64,000 nucleotides of DNA from Microbacterium sp. nov. GSS16. GTDB lineage: Bacteria > Actinomycetota > Actinomycetes > Actinomycetales > Microbacteriaceae. Shown in pieces: positions 8,485-16,740 of the stretch (position 1 is the stretch's first letter; each line of letters starts with the position of its first letter). The translations under genes and the position numbers were made by a program. The notes under the pieces were generated by a model. The model searched no databases. It was not told the origin of the DNA and was given only the letters and a program-made list of their open reading frames with translations. Location: NCBI RefSeq assembly GCF_028198145.1, contig NZ_CP116338.1, positions 558,001-622,000 on the forward strand. Direction: 5' to 3'.

Positions 8485-8515
8485 ACGGTAGAAGTTGACG
8501 TCGCGTCAAGGTCAA
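8485..8515 (-). promoter_or_regulatory. MerR-type promoter with 19-bp spacer and operator
   Basis: On the minus strand TTGACC (8515-8510) and TACCGT (8490-8485) are separated by exactly 19 bp, the over-long spacer typical of MerR-activated promoters. The spacer contains the palindrome TTGACG-TCG-CGTCAA at 8495-8509, the likely binding site of the MerR product encoded just downstream. Confidence 0.82.
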
Positions 8516-8545
8516 TCCGAATTCAGCACATTTCCAGGCAGCGAT

Positions 8546-8588
8546 CGAGATATATCGTGTTACTCTCGCTCCAACGCGATATATCTCG
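8546..8588. promoter_or_regulatory. Twin operator for the DUF4097-padR operon
   Basis: CGAGATATATCG (8546-8557) and CGATATATCTCG (8577-8588) form an inverted pair whose centres are 31 bp apart, about three helical turns. Each half holds the self-complementary core GATATATC. The pair lies just upstream of the DUF4097 ribosome site (AAGGAG, 8602-8607). PadR of the same operon is the likely ligand. Confidence 0.68.
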
Positions 8589-8614
8589 ATATCCGTTCAC
8601 CAAGGAGAACTGAC

Positions 8615-9454
8615 ATGACCGAGAAGTGGCTCATCGCCCCCGGCGAAGAACGCGTCATCGACATCGTCTCCGCGTCCCGCCTCAAAGTCGGGCTCGTCGG
8701 CGGTCAGGTCGATGTGATCGCGCACGATGAACCGGGCATCCGCATCGAGGTGAGCGGCGTCACCGTGAAGGATCTGCGCGTCGAATCCGACGGCACCCAG
8801 GTCGAGATCGACCACCCCCAGATCGGCTGGGACAACTTCCTCGACGTGTTCCGCAACTTCGGAGCCGGCGGGCCGAAGGCCGAGGTCAGCATCGCCGTCC
8901 CGCGCGCCATCGCACTCACGCTCGGGGTCGTCAGTGCAGGTGCGCTCGTCTCGGGCATCCGCAACGATGCCAAGCTCAACACCGTCTCCGGCGACCTGAT
9001 CGCCGACGGCATCACCGGCGACCTCACCGCCAACTCCGTGTCGGGCGACGTGCAGGTGCGAGGGCTGACCGGATCCATCAACGCCAACAGCGTCTCCGGC
9101 GACGTCGCGGTGACCGGCAGCCTGCGCAAGGCGACCGTAGACACCGTGTCCGGTTCGATCCTGGTCGACGCCGTCGGCGACATGAACACCATCAACCTCA
9201 ACACCGTCTCGGGCGGCACGACGGTGCGGCTCGATGAGACGCTGCCCGCGAACTACGTGCTGCGCAGCATGACCGGGCGCATCACGGTCGACGGCGTCGA
9301 ACGCTCGAGCGGCGGGCCCAGCAGCTACACCGGCCAGGCGGGCGAGCTCGCCGGCAGCTTCGTCGACGTGCGCGCGAACTCCGTCTCCGGCGGGGTCACG
9401 GTGCTGCGCCGCCCGCAGGTGTCGGTCGCGGATGACGCGGAGTGGGAATCATGA
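8615..9454 (+). CDS. DUF4097-family beta-repeat protein
   Basis: 279 residues with no signal peptide or membrane segment. From about residue 100 it is built of short repeated strands with the phrase NTVSGDL / NSVSGDV / NTVSGGT, recurring about every 20 residues. This is the beta-solenoid pattern of DUF4097 (adhesin-like) proteins. The biochemical role is unknown; in actinobacteria such genes are often paired with a PadR regulator, as here, where the stop overlaps the padR start (ATGA). The ATG at 8615 is set by AAGGAG 8 bases upstream. Expression is probably controlled at the twin operator upstream. Confidence 0.85.
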   Translation: MTEKWLIAPGEERVIDIVSASRLKVGLVGGQVDVIAHDEPGIRIEVSGVTVKDLRVESDGTQVEIDHPQIGWDNFLDVFRNFGAGGPKAEVSIAVPRAIALTLGVVSAGALVSGIRNDAKLNTVSGDLIADGITGDLTANSVSGDVQVRGLTGSINANSVSGDVAVTGSLRKATVDTVSGSILVDAVGDMNTINLNTVSGGTTVRLDETLPANYVLRSMTGRITVDGVERSSGGPSSYTGQAGELAGSFVDVRANSVSGGVTVLRRPQVSVADDAEWES

Positions 9455-10086
9455 GCGCGGCGGTCTTCTCGCACGGTGATCTGCGCCTGTACCTGCTGTC
9501 GCTGCTCGCCGAGGCACCGCAGCACGGCTACGGCATCATCCAGGCGCTCACCGACCGCACCGGCGGCACGTACACTCCGAGCGCCGGAACGATCTATCCG
9601 CGGCTGGCGAAGCTCGAGGAGGAGGGCCTGGTCACCAAGACCGCCGACGGGCGCACCACGATCTACGCCATCACCGACGCCGGCCGCGCAGAGCTCACCG
9701 CTCGGGAGGGCGACCTCGCCGGCATCGAGCAGGGTCTCGCCGATTCGGTGCGGCTCATCGCGAACGAGGTGCGCCAGAGCGTGCAGGATGCGATGCGCAG
9801 CCTTCGCGCCGACCTCGCCACCGCGGCGCACGACGAGAAGCGTGTGGCGAAGTCGCGTCCGCGATTCGATGGGATGAGCGACGAGCGGGCCACCAGTCGT
9901 GAGCATCTGCAGCGGGCGGATGCCTCGATCAACGCGTTCCGTGCCCAGCTGCGCACCGACCTGCGCACGCATGTCGCTCGCGGAGGATCGCTTCCGGCAT
10001 CCGTCGTCACCGAGCTCGAGCACGCGATGGACGAAGCGGCTCGTGCGGTGACCCGCGCGCTGAGCGCACTGCCGACCGAGAAGTAG
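9451..10086 (+). CDS. PadR-family transcriptional regulator
   Basis: 211 residues. Residues 10-85 are a PadR winged helix (LRLYLLSLLAEAPQHGYGIIQAL...YTPSAGTIYPRLAKLEEEGLV). The rest is helical, with a long predicted coiled coil probably used for dimerisation. The ATG at 9451 overlaps the DUF4097 stop by ATGA, so the two are translationally coupled; an upstream GTG at 9442 is less likely. PadR proteins commonly repress their own operon; the twin GATATATC operator at 8546-8588 is the candidate site. A strong hairpin terminator follows the stop. Confidence 0.92.
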   Translation: MSAAVFSHGDLRLYLLSLLAEAPQHGYGIIQALTDRTGGTYTPSAGTIYPRLAKLEEEGLVTKTADGRTTIYAITDAGRAELTAREGDLAGIEQGLADSVRLIANEVRQSVQDAMRSLRADLATAAHDEKRVAKSRPRFDGMSDERATSREHLQRADASINAFRAQLRTDLRTHVARGGSLPASVVTELEHAMDEAARAVTRALSALPTEK

Positions 10087-10095
10087 CCCGACGAT

Positions 10096-10131
10096 CGATG
10101 CCCCCTCCCGCCTCTGGCGGAGGGGGCATCG
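10096..10131. terminator. Terminator hairpin after padR
   Basis: A stem of CGATGCCCCCTC against GAGGGGGCATCG (inner GCC/GGC pairs, tiny loop) ten bases past the padR stop. It lies between convergent padR and the UspA gene and may serve both. Confidence 0.85.
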
Positions 10132-10188
10132 TCGCGTCAGTGCGCGCGAGCGCTCGTCTTCGGAGCGGATGCCAGCACCAGCCCGGGC

Positions 10189-10731
10189 TCACTCCGTCCA
10201 GATGTCCTTCTGGTCGTCGGGAACCGTCTCGCCCTGCGGGACGACGAGCACCGAGCGGTGCTGCCGGTGTGCGAGGCGGGCAGCGACCGAGCCGGTGAAG
10301 AACTCGCGGATCGACTCGCCGAGTCCGCGTTTGCGCGTGCCGACCACGATCAGCTGCGCATCGAGCTTCTCGGCCAGCTGCTTGATCGCCAGAGCCGGGT
10401 CGCCGACCAGCTGGCGGGCCGTCCAGGGCACGTCGGCGTCGGCGAGCGCCTCCTCGGCTGCCCGCTGCACGTCCTCGAACTCGGCGGCGCCCGCGTCGAG
10501 GTTGAGGTCGATCGGCGCCGAGTGCACGTAGCCGTCGGGATCCTCGTAGGTGACGAAGCGGGTCACATCGACGTGCACGACGACGAGCGGCGCGCTGAGC
10601 AGCCGCGCGTAGCGCAGGGCCTCGTCGAGGACATGCGGTGGCTGGCCGGGCTGAATGCCGACGATCACCGCTTTCTGCAGGGCCGCGTTCTGTGCCGCTT
10701 CCTCAGCTGCTCGGGGCGTGGAGTCCGTCAT
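10189..10731 (-). CDS. Universal stress protein, UspA family
   Basis: A single-domain Usp of 180 residues: the first strand AVIVGIQPGQPPHVLDEALRYA, then VVVHVDV, and the nucleotide-binding signature IVVGTRKRGLGESIREFFTGSVAARLAHRQHRSVLVV at about residues 128-165, matching G-2X-G-9X-G-(S/T), which predicts ATP binding. The ATG at 10731 has GGAAGGAT as its ribosome site. It is divergent from DUF3073. The role is presumed stress survival; no partner is evident. Confidence 0.92.
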   Translation of the reverse strand: MTDSTPRAAEEAAQNAALQKAVIVGIQPGQPPHVLDEALRYARLLSAPLVVVHVDVTRFVTYEDPDGYVHSAPIDLNLDAGAAEFEDVQRAAEEALADADVPWTARQLVGDPALAIKQLAEKLDAQLIVVGTRKRGLGESIREFFTGSVAARLAHRQHRSVLVVPQGETVPDDQKDIWTE

Positions 10732-10884
10732 TTCGATCCTTCCGCGGGGCGGCCGCAGGACGGCCGGATGCTCTGGCGTGCGTGCTATCCTGAATGCTAC
10801 TCTTACCGGCTTCACGCCGGTGCCGTGAATATCATCGGGCCCGTCACGAGCCCGCTGCTGAACTCGTAAAAGGGGGTCTCGCGC

Positions 10885-11070
10885 ATGGGCCGTGGCCGTC
10901 AGAAGGCGAAGCACACCAAGATCGCCCGCGAACTCAAGTCGTACAGTCCCGACGTGAACTTCTCTGCGCTGGAGAGTGAGCTCGGGCACCCGACGTCAGA
11001 CGACCAGTACGTCGACAAGTGGGCCGACATGTACGCGGACGAAGACGAAGACGAGCTCGAGCGAGCCTGA
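10885..11070 (+). CDS. DUF3073 small actinobacterial protein
   Basis: A 61-residue protein starting MGRGRQKAKHTKIARELK, a basic N-terminus typical of DUF3073, with a strongly acidic end (ADEDEDELERA). The family is specific to actinobacteria and often found near purF/purM, as here. Function unknown. An AGGGGGT ribosome site precedes the ATG; a TATCCT hexamer at 10788-10793 may be the -10 box, giving a leader of roughly 85 bases. Confidence 0.9.
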   Translation: MGRGRQKAKHTKIARELKSYSPDVNFSALESELGHPTSDDQYVDKWADMYADEDEDELERA

Positions 11071-11095
11071 CCGCTCCATCGGGGCTGCTCATCTG

Positions 11096-11116
11096 GGTCC
11101 CTGAGCTTGCCGAAGG
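11096..11116. repeat. Copy of a dispersed CCCTTCG-GCTCAGGG-type repeat
   Basis: Read on the minus strand this is CCCTTCGGCAAGCTCAGGG, a short dispersed intergenic word familiar from many high-GC genomes. A related copy (14 of 18 bases) lies inside the M20 amidohydrolase gene at 46675-46692. Confidence 0.6.
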
Positions 11117-11118
11117 GC

Positions 11119-11158
11119 GAACCCTGGCGACCGGCAGACGCCGCGTCGACCAGGGTTT
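11119..11158. terminator. Probable terminator between DUF3073 and the MFS gene
   Basis: AACCCTGG (11120-11127) pairs with CCAGGGTTT (11150-11158) across a GC-rich loop, between two convergent genes. Confidence 0.6.
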
Positions 11159-11209
11159 CGTCGTGCTCGGGGGGCGTTTGCGTGCCCGCGCACCAGCCCC
11201 TGAGCCCGC

Positions 11210-12520
11210 TCACCAGCGCCCGTGCCGGCGCTCCCACTCGTCTTCGACGGTGACCCGGCGGCCGGCGACGAGACCCGCCGGGAAGGTGATCACCAGCACC
11301 GACACGACCGCGATGAGCGGCACCGTCCAGCCTCCCGTCGCGTCGTGCAGGATGCCGACGAGCAGCGGGAAGATCGCTGCCAGAACGTAGCCGGAGCTCT
11401 GCACGAAACTCGACAGCAGCACAGCGCTCTCGGGGGTGCGCGAGCGGATGCTGATCAGCACCAGCGCGAGGGGGAAGAGCAGCCCCACCATGCCGAACAG
11501 GGTCATCCAGAGCCACAGGAGCTCGGGCAGGGGCGCGAGCATCAGGCCGACGAGACCGGTCAGAGCCGTCAGCGAGCCGACGACGAACAGAAGACGTGTC
11601 GCCTGGAATCGGACCACGAGCACCGGGGCGATCAGGGATGCGGGCAGGCCGATGAACGCCCACAGCGACAGCAGGAAGCCGGCGGTCGCGGCATCCACCC
11701 CGGCGGTGTCGATGAGGATCGACGGCAGCCAGGCGAACGAGACGTACGCCATCGTCGACGACGTCGCGAACGTCAGCGCCAGCGCCCACACCAGCGGGAT
11801 GCGCGCGAGGCGCGCGAACAGACGGAGGTTCGTCGGAGCGGTGGCGATCGGGCCGGTGGCGGCGAAGACGGCCTGGGAATCGTCGGATTCCGCCCTCTCC
11901 GCAGCGACCGTATGCCCGGGTGCGGGACGGTCCGCGACGGTCGGGGTGGCGGGGCGCAGCACCATCACGCTCCACGGAATGAGCCCGGCGAAGGCGAATG
12001 CCGCCCAGACCGCCATCGAGAAACGCCAGCCCGCGGCATCCGCCAGCGGCACGGCCACCAGCGGGGGGACGAAGGTCGAGAACGCCATGGTCGCGGTGTA
12101 GACGGTCATCATCACGCCGATGCGGTCGGGGAAGTACTTCTTCACCAGGGGCGGCAGCAGGATGTTCGCCATGCCGACCCCCGCGAAGACCACCGCAGTG
12201 CCGACCAGCAGGCCGATCGAATCGGCCGCGAGGCTGCGCCCGACGAGTCCCGCCGTGATGGCGGTCAGGGCGATGACCGTCAGCCGCTCGATGCCGAGCC
12301 GATGCTCGAGCACCGGCGTGAGGATGCCGAAGACCGCGAAGCACGCCGGCGGCAGCGTGCCGATCACGCCGAGAACCGCCGATGAGACCGCGAAGTCCTC
12401 GCCGATCAGGTCGACGACGGGTGAGAGCGAGGCGACGGCCGAACGCAGCGAGAAGGCGCAGAGCAGGATGCCGAGAAGCGCGAGCACCCGGCCGCGCCAG
12501 AGCGCCTGCGCCGCCGTCAC
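11210..12520 (-). CDS. MFS transporter, CynX/NimT-like
   Basis: 436 residues with 12 hydrophobic segments in two halves joined by a polar linker at about residues 195-225 (AERAESDDSQAVF). The start ALLGILLCAFSLRSAVASLSPVVDLI and the VIGTLPPACFAVFGILTP helix match the CynX/NimT group (cyanate or nitroimidazole-type transporters); the substrate cannot be read from sequence. The GTG at 12520 overlaps the purF stop by GTGA, so it is translated as the third gene of purM-purF-MFS. The coupling hints at a purine-related or dosage link but does not prove one. Confidence 0.85.
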   Translation of the reverse strand: MTAAQALWRGRVLALLGILLCAFSLRSAVASLSPVVDLIGEDFAVSSAVLGVIGTLPPACFAVFGILTPVLEHRLGIERLTVIALTAITAGLVGRSLAADSIGLLVGTAVVFAGVGMANILLPPLVKKYFPDRIGVMMTVYTATMAFSTFVPPLVAVPLADAAGWRFSMAVWAAFAFAGLIPWSVMVLRPATPTVADRPAPGHTVAAERAESDDSQAVFAATGPIATAPTNLRLFARLARIPLVWALALTFATSSTMAYVSFAWLPSILIDTAGVDAATAGFLLSLWAFIGLPASLIAPVLVVRFQATRLLFVVGSLTALTGLVGLMLAPLPELLWLWMTLFGMVGLLFPLALVLISIRSRTPESAVLLSSFVQSSGYVLAAIFPLLVGILHDATGGWTVPLIAVVSVLVITFPAGLVAGRRVTVEDEWERRHGRW

Positions 12521-13983
12521 GAGGTCTGCGACTGCTCGACCCAGGCCAGGTACTCGGGCGTGACCGTGCCGGTGACGTATCGTCCGTCGAAGCAGCTCAT
12601 GTCGAGGTCGGTCAGGTCGGAACCCTCGATGATCGCGGCCTTGAGGTCGTCGACCTTCTGATAGACGATGCGATCGCAGCCGAGCTCTTCCGCGATCTCG
12701 GGGATCGTGCGCCCGTGCGCGACGAGCTCGTGACGCGACGGCATGTTGATGCCGTACACGTGAGGGTGCCGCACCGGGGGCGCGGCGGATGCGAAGATGA
12801 CCGACTTCGCACCGGCATCCCGAGCCATCTGGATGATCTGCTTGCTGGTGGTGCCGCGCACGATCGAGTCGTCGATGAGCAGCACGTTCTTGCCGCGGAA
12901 CTCCGCAGACATGGCGTTGAGCTTCTGGCGCACGCTCTTCTTGCGCACCGCCTGCCCGGGCATGATGAACGTGCGTCCGACGTACCGGTTCTTGTAGAAG
13001 CCCTCGCGGTACTCCTTACCGAGTTTGCGGGCCACCTCCATCGCCGACGGGCGCGAAGAGTCGGGGATCGGCATGACCACGTCGATCTCATCGAGCGGCA
13101 CGTGCTCGGCGATCGTGTCGGCGAGCCTGTCGCCCATGCGCAGACGGGACTCGTACACCGACACGCCGTTCATCACGGAGTCGGGGCGGGCGAGATAGAC
13201 GTACTCGAACGCGCACGGCACGAGCTGGGCCTTCTCGGCGCACTGGCGCGTGAACAGCTCGCCGTCGTTGGAGATGAAGACCGCTTCGCCCGGTGCGACC
13301 TCGCGCACGATGTCGTAGTCGGCGTTCTCGAGCACGAGCGACTCGCTGGTGACGACCCACTCGTCGTGACCGTCGGCGGATGTCGCCGCGCGGCGGCCGA
13401 GGATGAGCGGACGGATGCCGAACGGGTCACGGAACGCGAGAAGACCGTACCCGGCGATGATCGCGATCACCGCGTACGCGCCCTCGATGCGCGCATGGGT
13501 GCGCTCGACTGCGTCGAAGATGCGATCGGCGTCCAGATCGACCGTCGAGGTGGTGGTCTGGAGCTCGCCCGCGAGCACGTTCAGCAGCAGCTCGGTGTCG
13601 CTCGACGAGTTCAGGTGCCGGCGATAGCGCTCGGCCATGTCGGCGGTCAGCTCACGCGTATTGGTCAGGTTGCCGTTGTGGATGAGCACGATGCCGTACG
13701 GCGCGTTCACGTAGAAGGGCTGCATCTCCTCTTCGCTGGAGGCCGTCCCCTTGGTCGCGTAGCGCACGTGGCCGAGGCCGATGCTGCCCAGCAGCGAGCG
13801 CATGTCTCGGGTGCGGAACGCCTCGCGCACCATGCCCTCGGCCTTCGCCATGTGCATGACGCCGTTCGGCTCCGCGGTGGCGATACCCGTGGCATCCTGC
13901 CCGCGGTGCTGCAGCAGCAGCAGCGCGTCGTAGATGTCCTGGTTGACCGGTCCGTTGCCGACCATTCCGACGATGCCGCACAT
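12517..13983 (-). CDS. purF: Amidophosphoribosyltransferase, first step of purine synthesis
   Basis: 488 residues. Cys2 follows Met1 directly (MCGIVGMVG), so the glutaminase nucleophile needs no propeptide removal. The Ntn domain shows HRGQDATG, HVRYATKG and HNGNLTN. The C-terminal phosphoribosyltransferase domain has the PRPP loop VLLIDDSIVRGTTS at about residues 354-367. The enzyme turns PRPP and glutamine into phosphoribosylamine. It starts five bases after the purM stop. A single Cys in DMSCFDGRY stands where the Bacillus enzyme has a CxxC cluster ligand, so an iron-sulfur cluster is doubtful. Confidence 0.97.
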   Translation of the reverse strand: MCGIVGMVGNGPVNQDIYDALLLLQHRGQDATGIATAEPNGVMHMAKAEGMVREAFRTRDMRSLLGSIGLGHVRYATKGTASSEEEMQPFYVNAPYGIVLIHNGNLTNTRELTADMAERYRRHLNSSSDTELLLNVLAGELQTTTSTVDLDADRIFDAVERTHARIEGAYAVIAIIAGYGLLAFRDPFGIRPLILGRRAATSADGHDEWVVTSESLVLENADYDIVREVAPGEAVFISNDGELFTRQCAEKAQLVPCAFEYVYLARPDSVMNGVSVYESRLRMGDRLADTIAEHVPLDEIDVVMPIPDSSRPSAMEVARKLGKEYREGFYKNRYVGRTFIMPGQAVRKKSVRQKLNAMSAEFRGKNVLLIDDSIVRGTTSKQIIQMARDAGAKSVIFASAAPPVRHPHVYGINMPSRHELVAHGRTIPEIAEELGCDRIVYQKVDDLKAAIIEGSDLTDLDMSCFDGRYVTGTVTPEYLAWVEQSQTS

Positions 13984-13988
13984 GGGTG

Positions 13989-15104
13989 TTACTTCGCTCC
14001 ATCCGCGTATGCGCCCACCAGGCGCACCGCTCCGCCGTCGACGCCCTTGGCGCCTTCTTCGAAATGCCCCTCGGGGCGTGCACCGGTGTGCACGGTCGCG
14101 ACCTGCCAGGCGGCGATGCCCTGCGAGCCGATGGCGGCGATCGCGGCATCCTTCTGCTCCGCTGCGACGACAGCGAGGAAGCCGATGCCGAGGTTCCAGG
14201 TGCCCTCGGTGTCGACGATCGGGGTGCCGGCGATGTCGGCCAGCACCTGGAACACCGGGCTGGGCGTCCAGGTCGATCGGTCGACCTCGGCCCAGCTGCC
14301 CTGCGGCAGAACGCGGGCGAGGTTCGCGGCGATTCCGCCGCCGGTCACATGGCTCAGCGAGTGCACCGCCCCCGGCAGCGTCTCGATCAGCTTCAGCAGC
14401 GGCGTCGTGTACAGGCGCGTCGGCTCGAGCAGCGCCTCGCCCCAGGTGCCCCCGAGGTCGGCGGCGTTGTCGCCGTAGCCGATGCCCGCGTTTGCGACGA
14501 TGTGCCGCACGAGCGAATAGCCGTTCGAGTGCAGGCCGCTCGATCCGAGTGCGATCACCGCATCGCCGTCCTGCACGAGGTGCGCGCCGAGCAGGGCATC
14601 CGCCTCGACCACTCCGGTCGCCGCACCCGCGACGTCGTAGTCGCGCGGTCCGAGCAGACCCGGATGCTCGGCGGTCTCGCCGCCGACGAGCGCGGTTCCG
14701 GTGACCGAGCACGCCTCGGCGATGCCGCGCACGATATCGGCGATGCGCTCGGGAACGACCTTGCCGCACGCGATGTAGTCGGTCATGAACAGCGGCTTGG
14801 CGCCGACCACGACGATGTCGTCGACGACCATGCCGACCAGGTCCTGCCCGATCGTGTCGTGCTTGTCGATGGCCTGCGCGATGGCGACCTTCGTGCCCAC
14901 GCCGTCGGTGCTGCTGGCCAGCAGCGGGCGCCGGTAGCCGAGCAGCGCGCTGGCGTCGAACATGCCGGCGAAGCCGCCTACACCCCCGAGCACCTCGGGC
15001 CCGTGCGTCGCGCGCACGGAGGCCTTCATGAGTTCGACGGCGAGATCACCGGCGGCGGTGTCGACACCGGCCTGAGCATAGGGATTGGTGGGGGAGTCTG
15101 CCAC
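13989..15104 (-). CDS. purM: Phosphoribosylformylglycinamidine cyclo-ligase (AIR synthetase)
   Basis: 371 residues, full length. Family marks include the N-terminal YAQAGVD, the ATP-binding region STDGVGTKVAIA, DYIACGKV, and GSSGLHSNGYSLVRHIV. It closes the imidazole ring in step five of purine synthesis. The GTG start lies six bases after a minus-strand TACGCT (15116-15111), pointing to a leaderless message; it leads the purM-purF-MFS operon. In many actinobacteria purF precedes purM; here the order is reversed. Confidence 0.97.
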   Translation of the reverse strand: MADSPTNPYAQAGVDTAAGDLAVELMKASVRATHGPEVLGGVGGFAGMFDASALLGYRRPLLASSTDGVGTKVAIAQAIDKHDTIGQDLVGMVVDDIVVVGAKPLFMTDYIACGKVVPERIADIVRGIAEACSVTGTALVGGETAEHPGLLGPRDYDVAGAATGVVEADALLGAHLVQDGDAVIALGSSGLHSNGYSLVRHIVANAGIGYGDNAADLGGTWGEALLEPTRLYTTPLLKLIETLPGAVHSLSHVTGGGIAANLARVLPQGSWAEVDRSTWTPSPVFQVLADIAGTPIVDTEGTWNLGIGFLAVVAAEQKDAAIAAIGSQGIAAWQVATVHTGARPEGHFEEGAKGVDGGAVRLVGAYADGAK

Positions 15105-15181
15105 CTTTACAGCGTACCGGCCCGCGGCGACGCCCGCCCCCTCGTGACAGGGCGATCGAGACGCCCGGTCAGCCGATCTGC

Positions 15182-15335
15182 TAGCATGAATGGTTGCGCG
15201 AAGTTCCGCCGTATCTCACCGGCGCAGCGCACACATCAAGGCCGGGCATGAGTGGCCGATCCGCACCGATGCGGATCCTGGCGCCCCGAGCCACCCACAG
15301 GCGGCAGCATGTCGCCCGCAGACAGACCAGAGATC
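15182..15335 (+). promoter_or_regulatory. Promoter and untranslated stretch before the small gene at 15336
   Basis: A TAGCAT hexamer at 15182-15187 could be a -10 box, but the first convincing start is about 150 bases on. The leader contains a perfect stem, GATCCGCA-CCGA-TGCGGATC, at 15258-15277. No known riboswitch is recognised. Could be a structured 5' leader or a small RNA. Confidence 0.35.
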
Positions 15336-15659
15336 ATGAGCAGTACCGACACTTCCGCGCGCTCCGGCGCGCCCACTCCCGACCACAACACGCCCACCCC
15401 CGCACAGAACACGACTGCACCCGCCGAGCTCGCCTGGAGTCAGGCCGACCACGACGTCTATGTCGCCACGAGCCGCGGCGAGTTCGCCGGCTTCGTGACC
15501 GTCGACGACGCCGCCCACGTGGTGCACGATCGGCACAGCCGCCGCATCGGCAGCTACCCGAGCCTCGCGGCGGCCAGACAGGCGCTGGTGGATGCCACCC
15601 GTCCGCCCTCTCGCAGCCGCGAGCGCCTGCGACGCCGCATCCTCTCGCGCCGCCGCTGA
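15336..15659 (+). CDS. Small conserved-looking hypothetical protein
   Basis: 107 residues: a Thr/Pro/Ala-rich disordered head (about 35 residues), a compact middle (AWSQADHDVYVATSRGEFAGFVTVDD...HVVHDRHSRRIGSYPSLAAARQAL) that reads like a small alpha/beta fold, and a very basic Arg tail (RERLRRRILSRRR). I do not recognise a family. The frame is open further up to 15252; the ATG at 15336 is my choice because the sequence above it has poor composition. The basic tail would suit nucleic-acid or ribosome contact, but that is speculation. Confidence 0.5.
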   Translation: MSSTDTSARSGAPTPDHNTPTPAQNTTAPAELAWSQADHDVYVATSRGEFAGFVTVDDAAHVVHDRHSRRIGSYPSLAAARQALVDATRPPSRSRERLRRRILSRRR

Positions 15660-15769
15660 CGCGCATCCGACCAGCCGTATCCCGCGTCCGGCGTGCGGCT
15701 CGTGAGGGCAGCAGCGTGGCGGGCCGCAAGGCCCGCGCGCAAGATCATGAAGGACCCTACGATGGGGCC

Positions 15770-16369
15770 ATGGTCGACAAGCCGCAGTGGCTGATCCGCG
15801 AAGACGCCGGCACCTCGGTGCTGGTCGCGCTCGCGCTGCGTCAGCTGCTCGGCATCCGCGCCCCCGAGGATCTGCCGGCACTGCGCGGACTCGAGGTGCG
15901 CCGTCCCGACGCGACCGAGGTCGACGACGCACTCGAGAAGCAGTGGCGCGAGTACTGGGACATGACCGTCGAGCCGCGCGCGCACCGATCGGAGGTGCCG
16001 CTCGATCTGGTCGAGGGCTTCGACACGCTCATCGCCCTGCCCACCACCGGCGCGGAGGACCTGCGTGCGGCGATCGTGCCCCACGCGCAGACCGTGCTGC
16101 ACTACGCGCAGCGTGCGCACAACCGATATGTCGAGTCGGTGAGCTCGTCCGGCGGCTCCTACCGCGCCTACGCCAGCGCGATCGCCGAGTTCGAGCGCGA
16201 GATCGGCCGCCGAGCGCACTCGTTCGAGTTGAACGTGCAGGTGCTGCCGTTCACGCAGCGCGGCATCTGGTGGATCGGCGCGTTGACGGTCGCCGTCACC
16301 GACGGGCTGCGTCGCGACATCGTGGCGTTCGATGCGGCGATGCGACCGGTGATCGCCGAACTCGCCTAG
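15770..16369 (+). CDS. Conserved hypothetical protein, 199 residues
   Basis: A soluble alpha-helical protein (VDKPQWLIREDAGTSVLVALALRQLLGI...) with no motif that I recognise. The ATG at 15770 follows TACGAT (15758-15763) by six bases, fitting a leaderless message and deciding the start over the longer open frame. It lies in the purine neighbourhood. The stop TAG shares its CTAG palindrome with the stop of the convergent membrane-protein gene. Function unknown. Confidence 0.72.
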   Translation: MVDKPQWLIREDAGTSVLVALALRQLLGIRAPEDLPALRGLEVRRPDATEVDDALEKQWREYWDMTVEPRAHRSEVPLDLVEGFDTLIALPTTGAEDLRAAIVPHAQTVLHYAQRAHNRYVESVSSSGGSYRAYASAIAEFEREIGRRAHSFELNVQVLPFTQRGIWWIGALTVAVTDGLRRDIVAFDAAMRPVIAELA

Positions 16370-16689
16370 GCCCGATCGTCGTCCTCGACGACTCGCTCGT
16401 GCTCGACCGTGACGACACGGGCGTGCTTGCGTGCGGCGCGGTCAAGACCGACCGCGATGATGCCGCCGAGCGCGACGCCGATCGGCACGGTCCACAGCAG
16501 CGCGAACCCGAACACCTGCCCGGGCGGGTAGACCACGCCCAGCACGTCGGACGGCTCATACGACCCGAGCAGCGTCAGGATGCCCGCGACGATGATCCCC
16601 AGAACGGCACCCGTCACCATGAAAACGCCGTAGCGGGGGACGGGGCGGATCGTCGCTTCGACGGTCGAGTGCCTGGCTGTTGCGGACAT
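16366..16689 (-). CDS. Small two-to-three-helix membrane protein
   Basis: 107 residues with hydrophobic segments at about 20-44 (VFMVTGAVLGIIVAGILTLLG) and 58-82 (VFGFALLWTVPIGVALGGIIAVGL), then a charged tail. This fits small actinobacterial envelope proteins of unknown role. It overlaps the convergent neighbour by four bases at the shared CTAG. Upstream GAGAAT-N6-ATG is a weak leaderless-type start. Confidence 0.7.
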   Translation of the reverse strand: MSATARHSTVEATIRPVPRYGVFMVTGAVLGIIVAGILTLLGSYEPSDVLGVVYPPGQVFGFALLWTVPIGVALGGIIAVGLDRAARKHARVVTVEHERVVEDDDRA

Positions 16690-16740
16690 GCCCCTATTCT
16701 CCCACGCGCATGCTGTGGACGGGCCCGCATCCGGCTCGGT

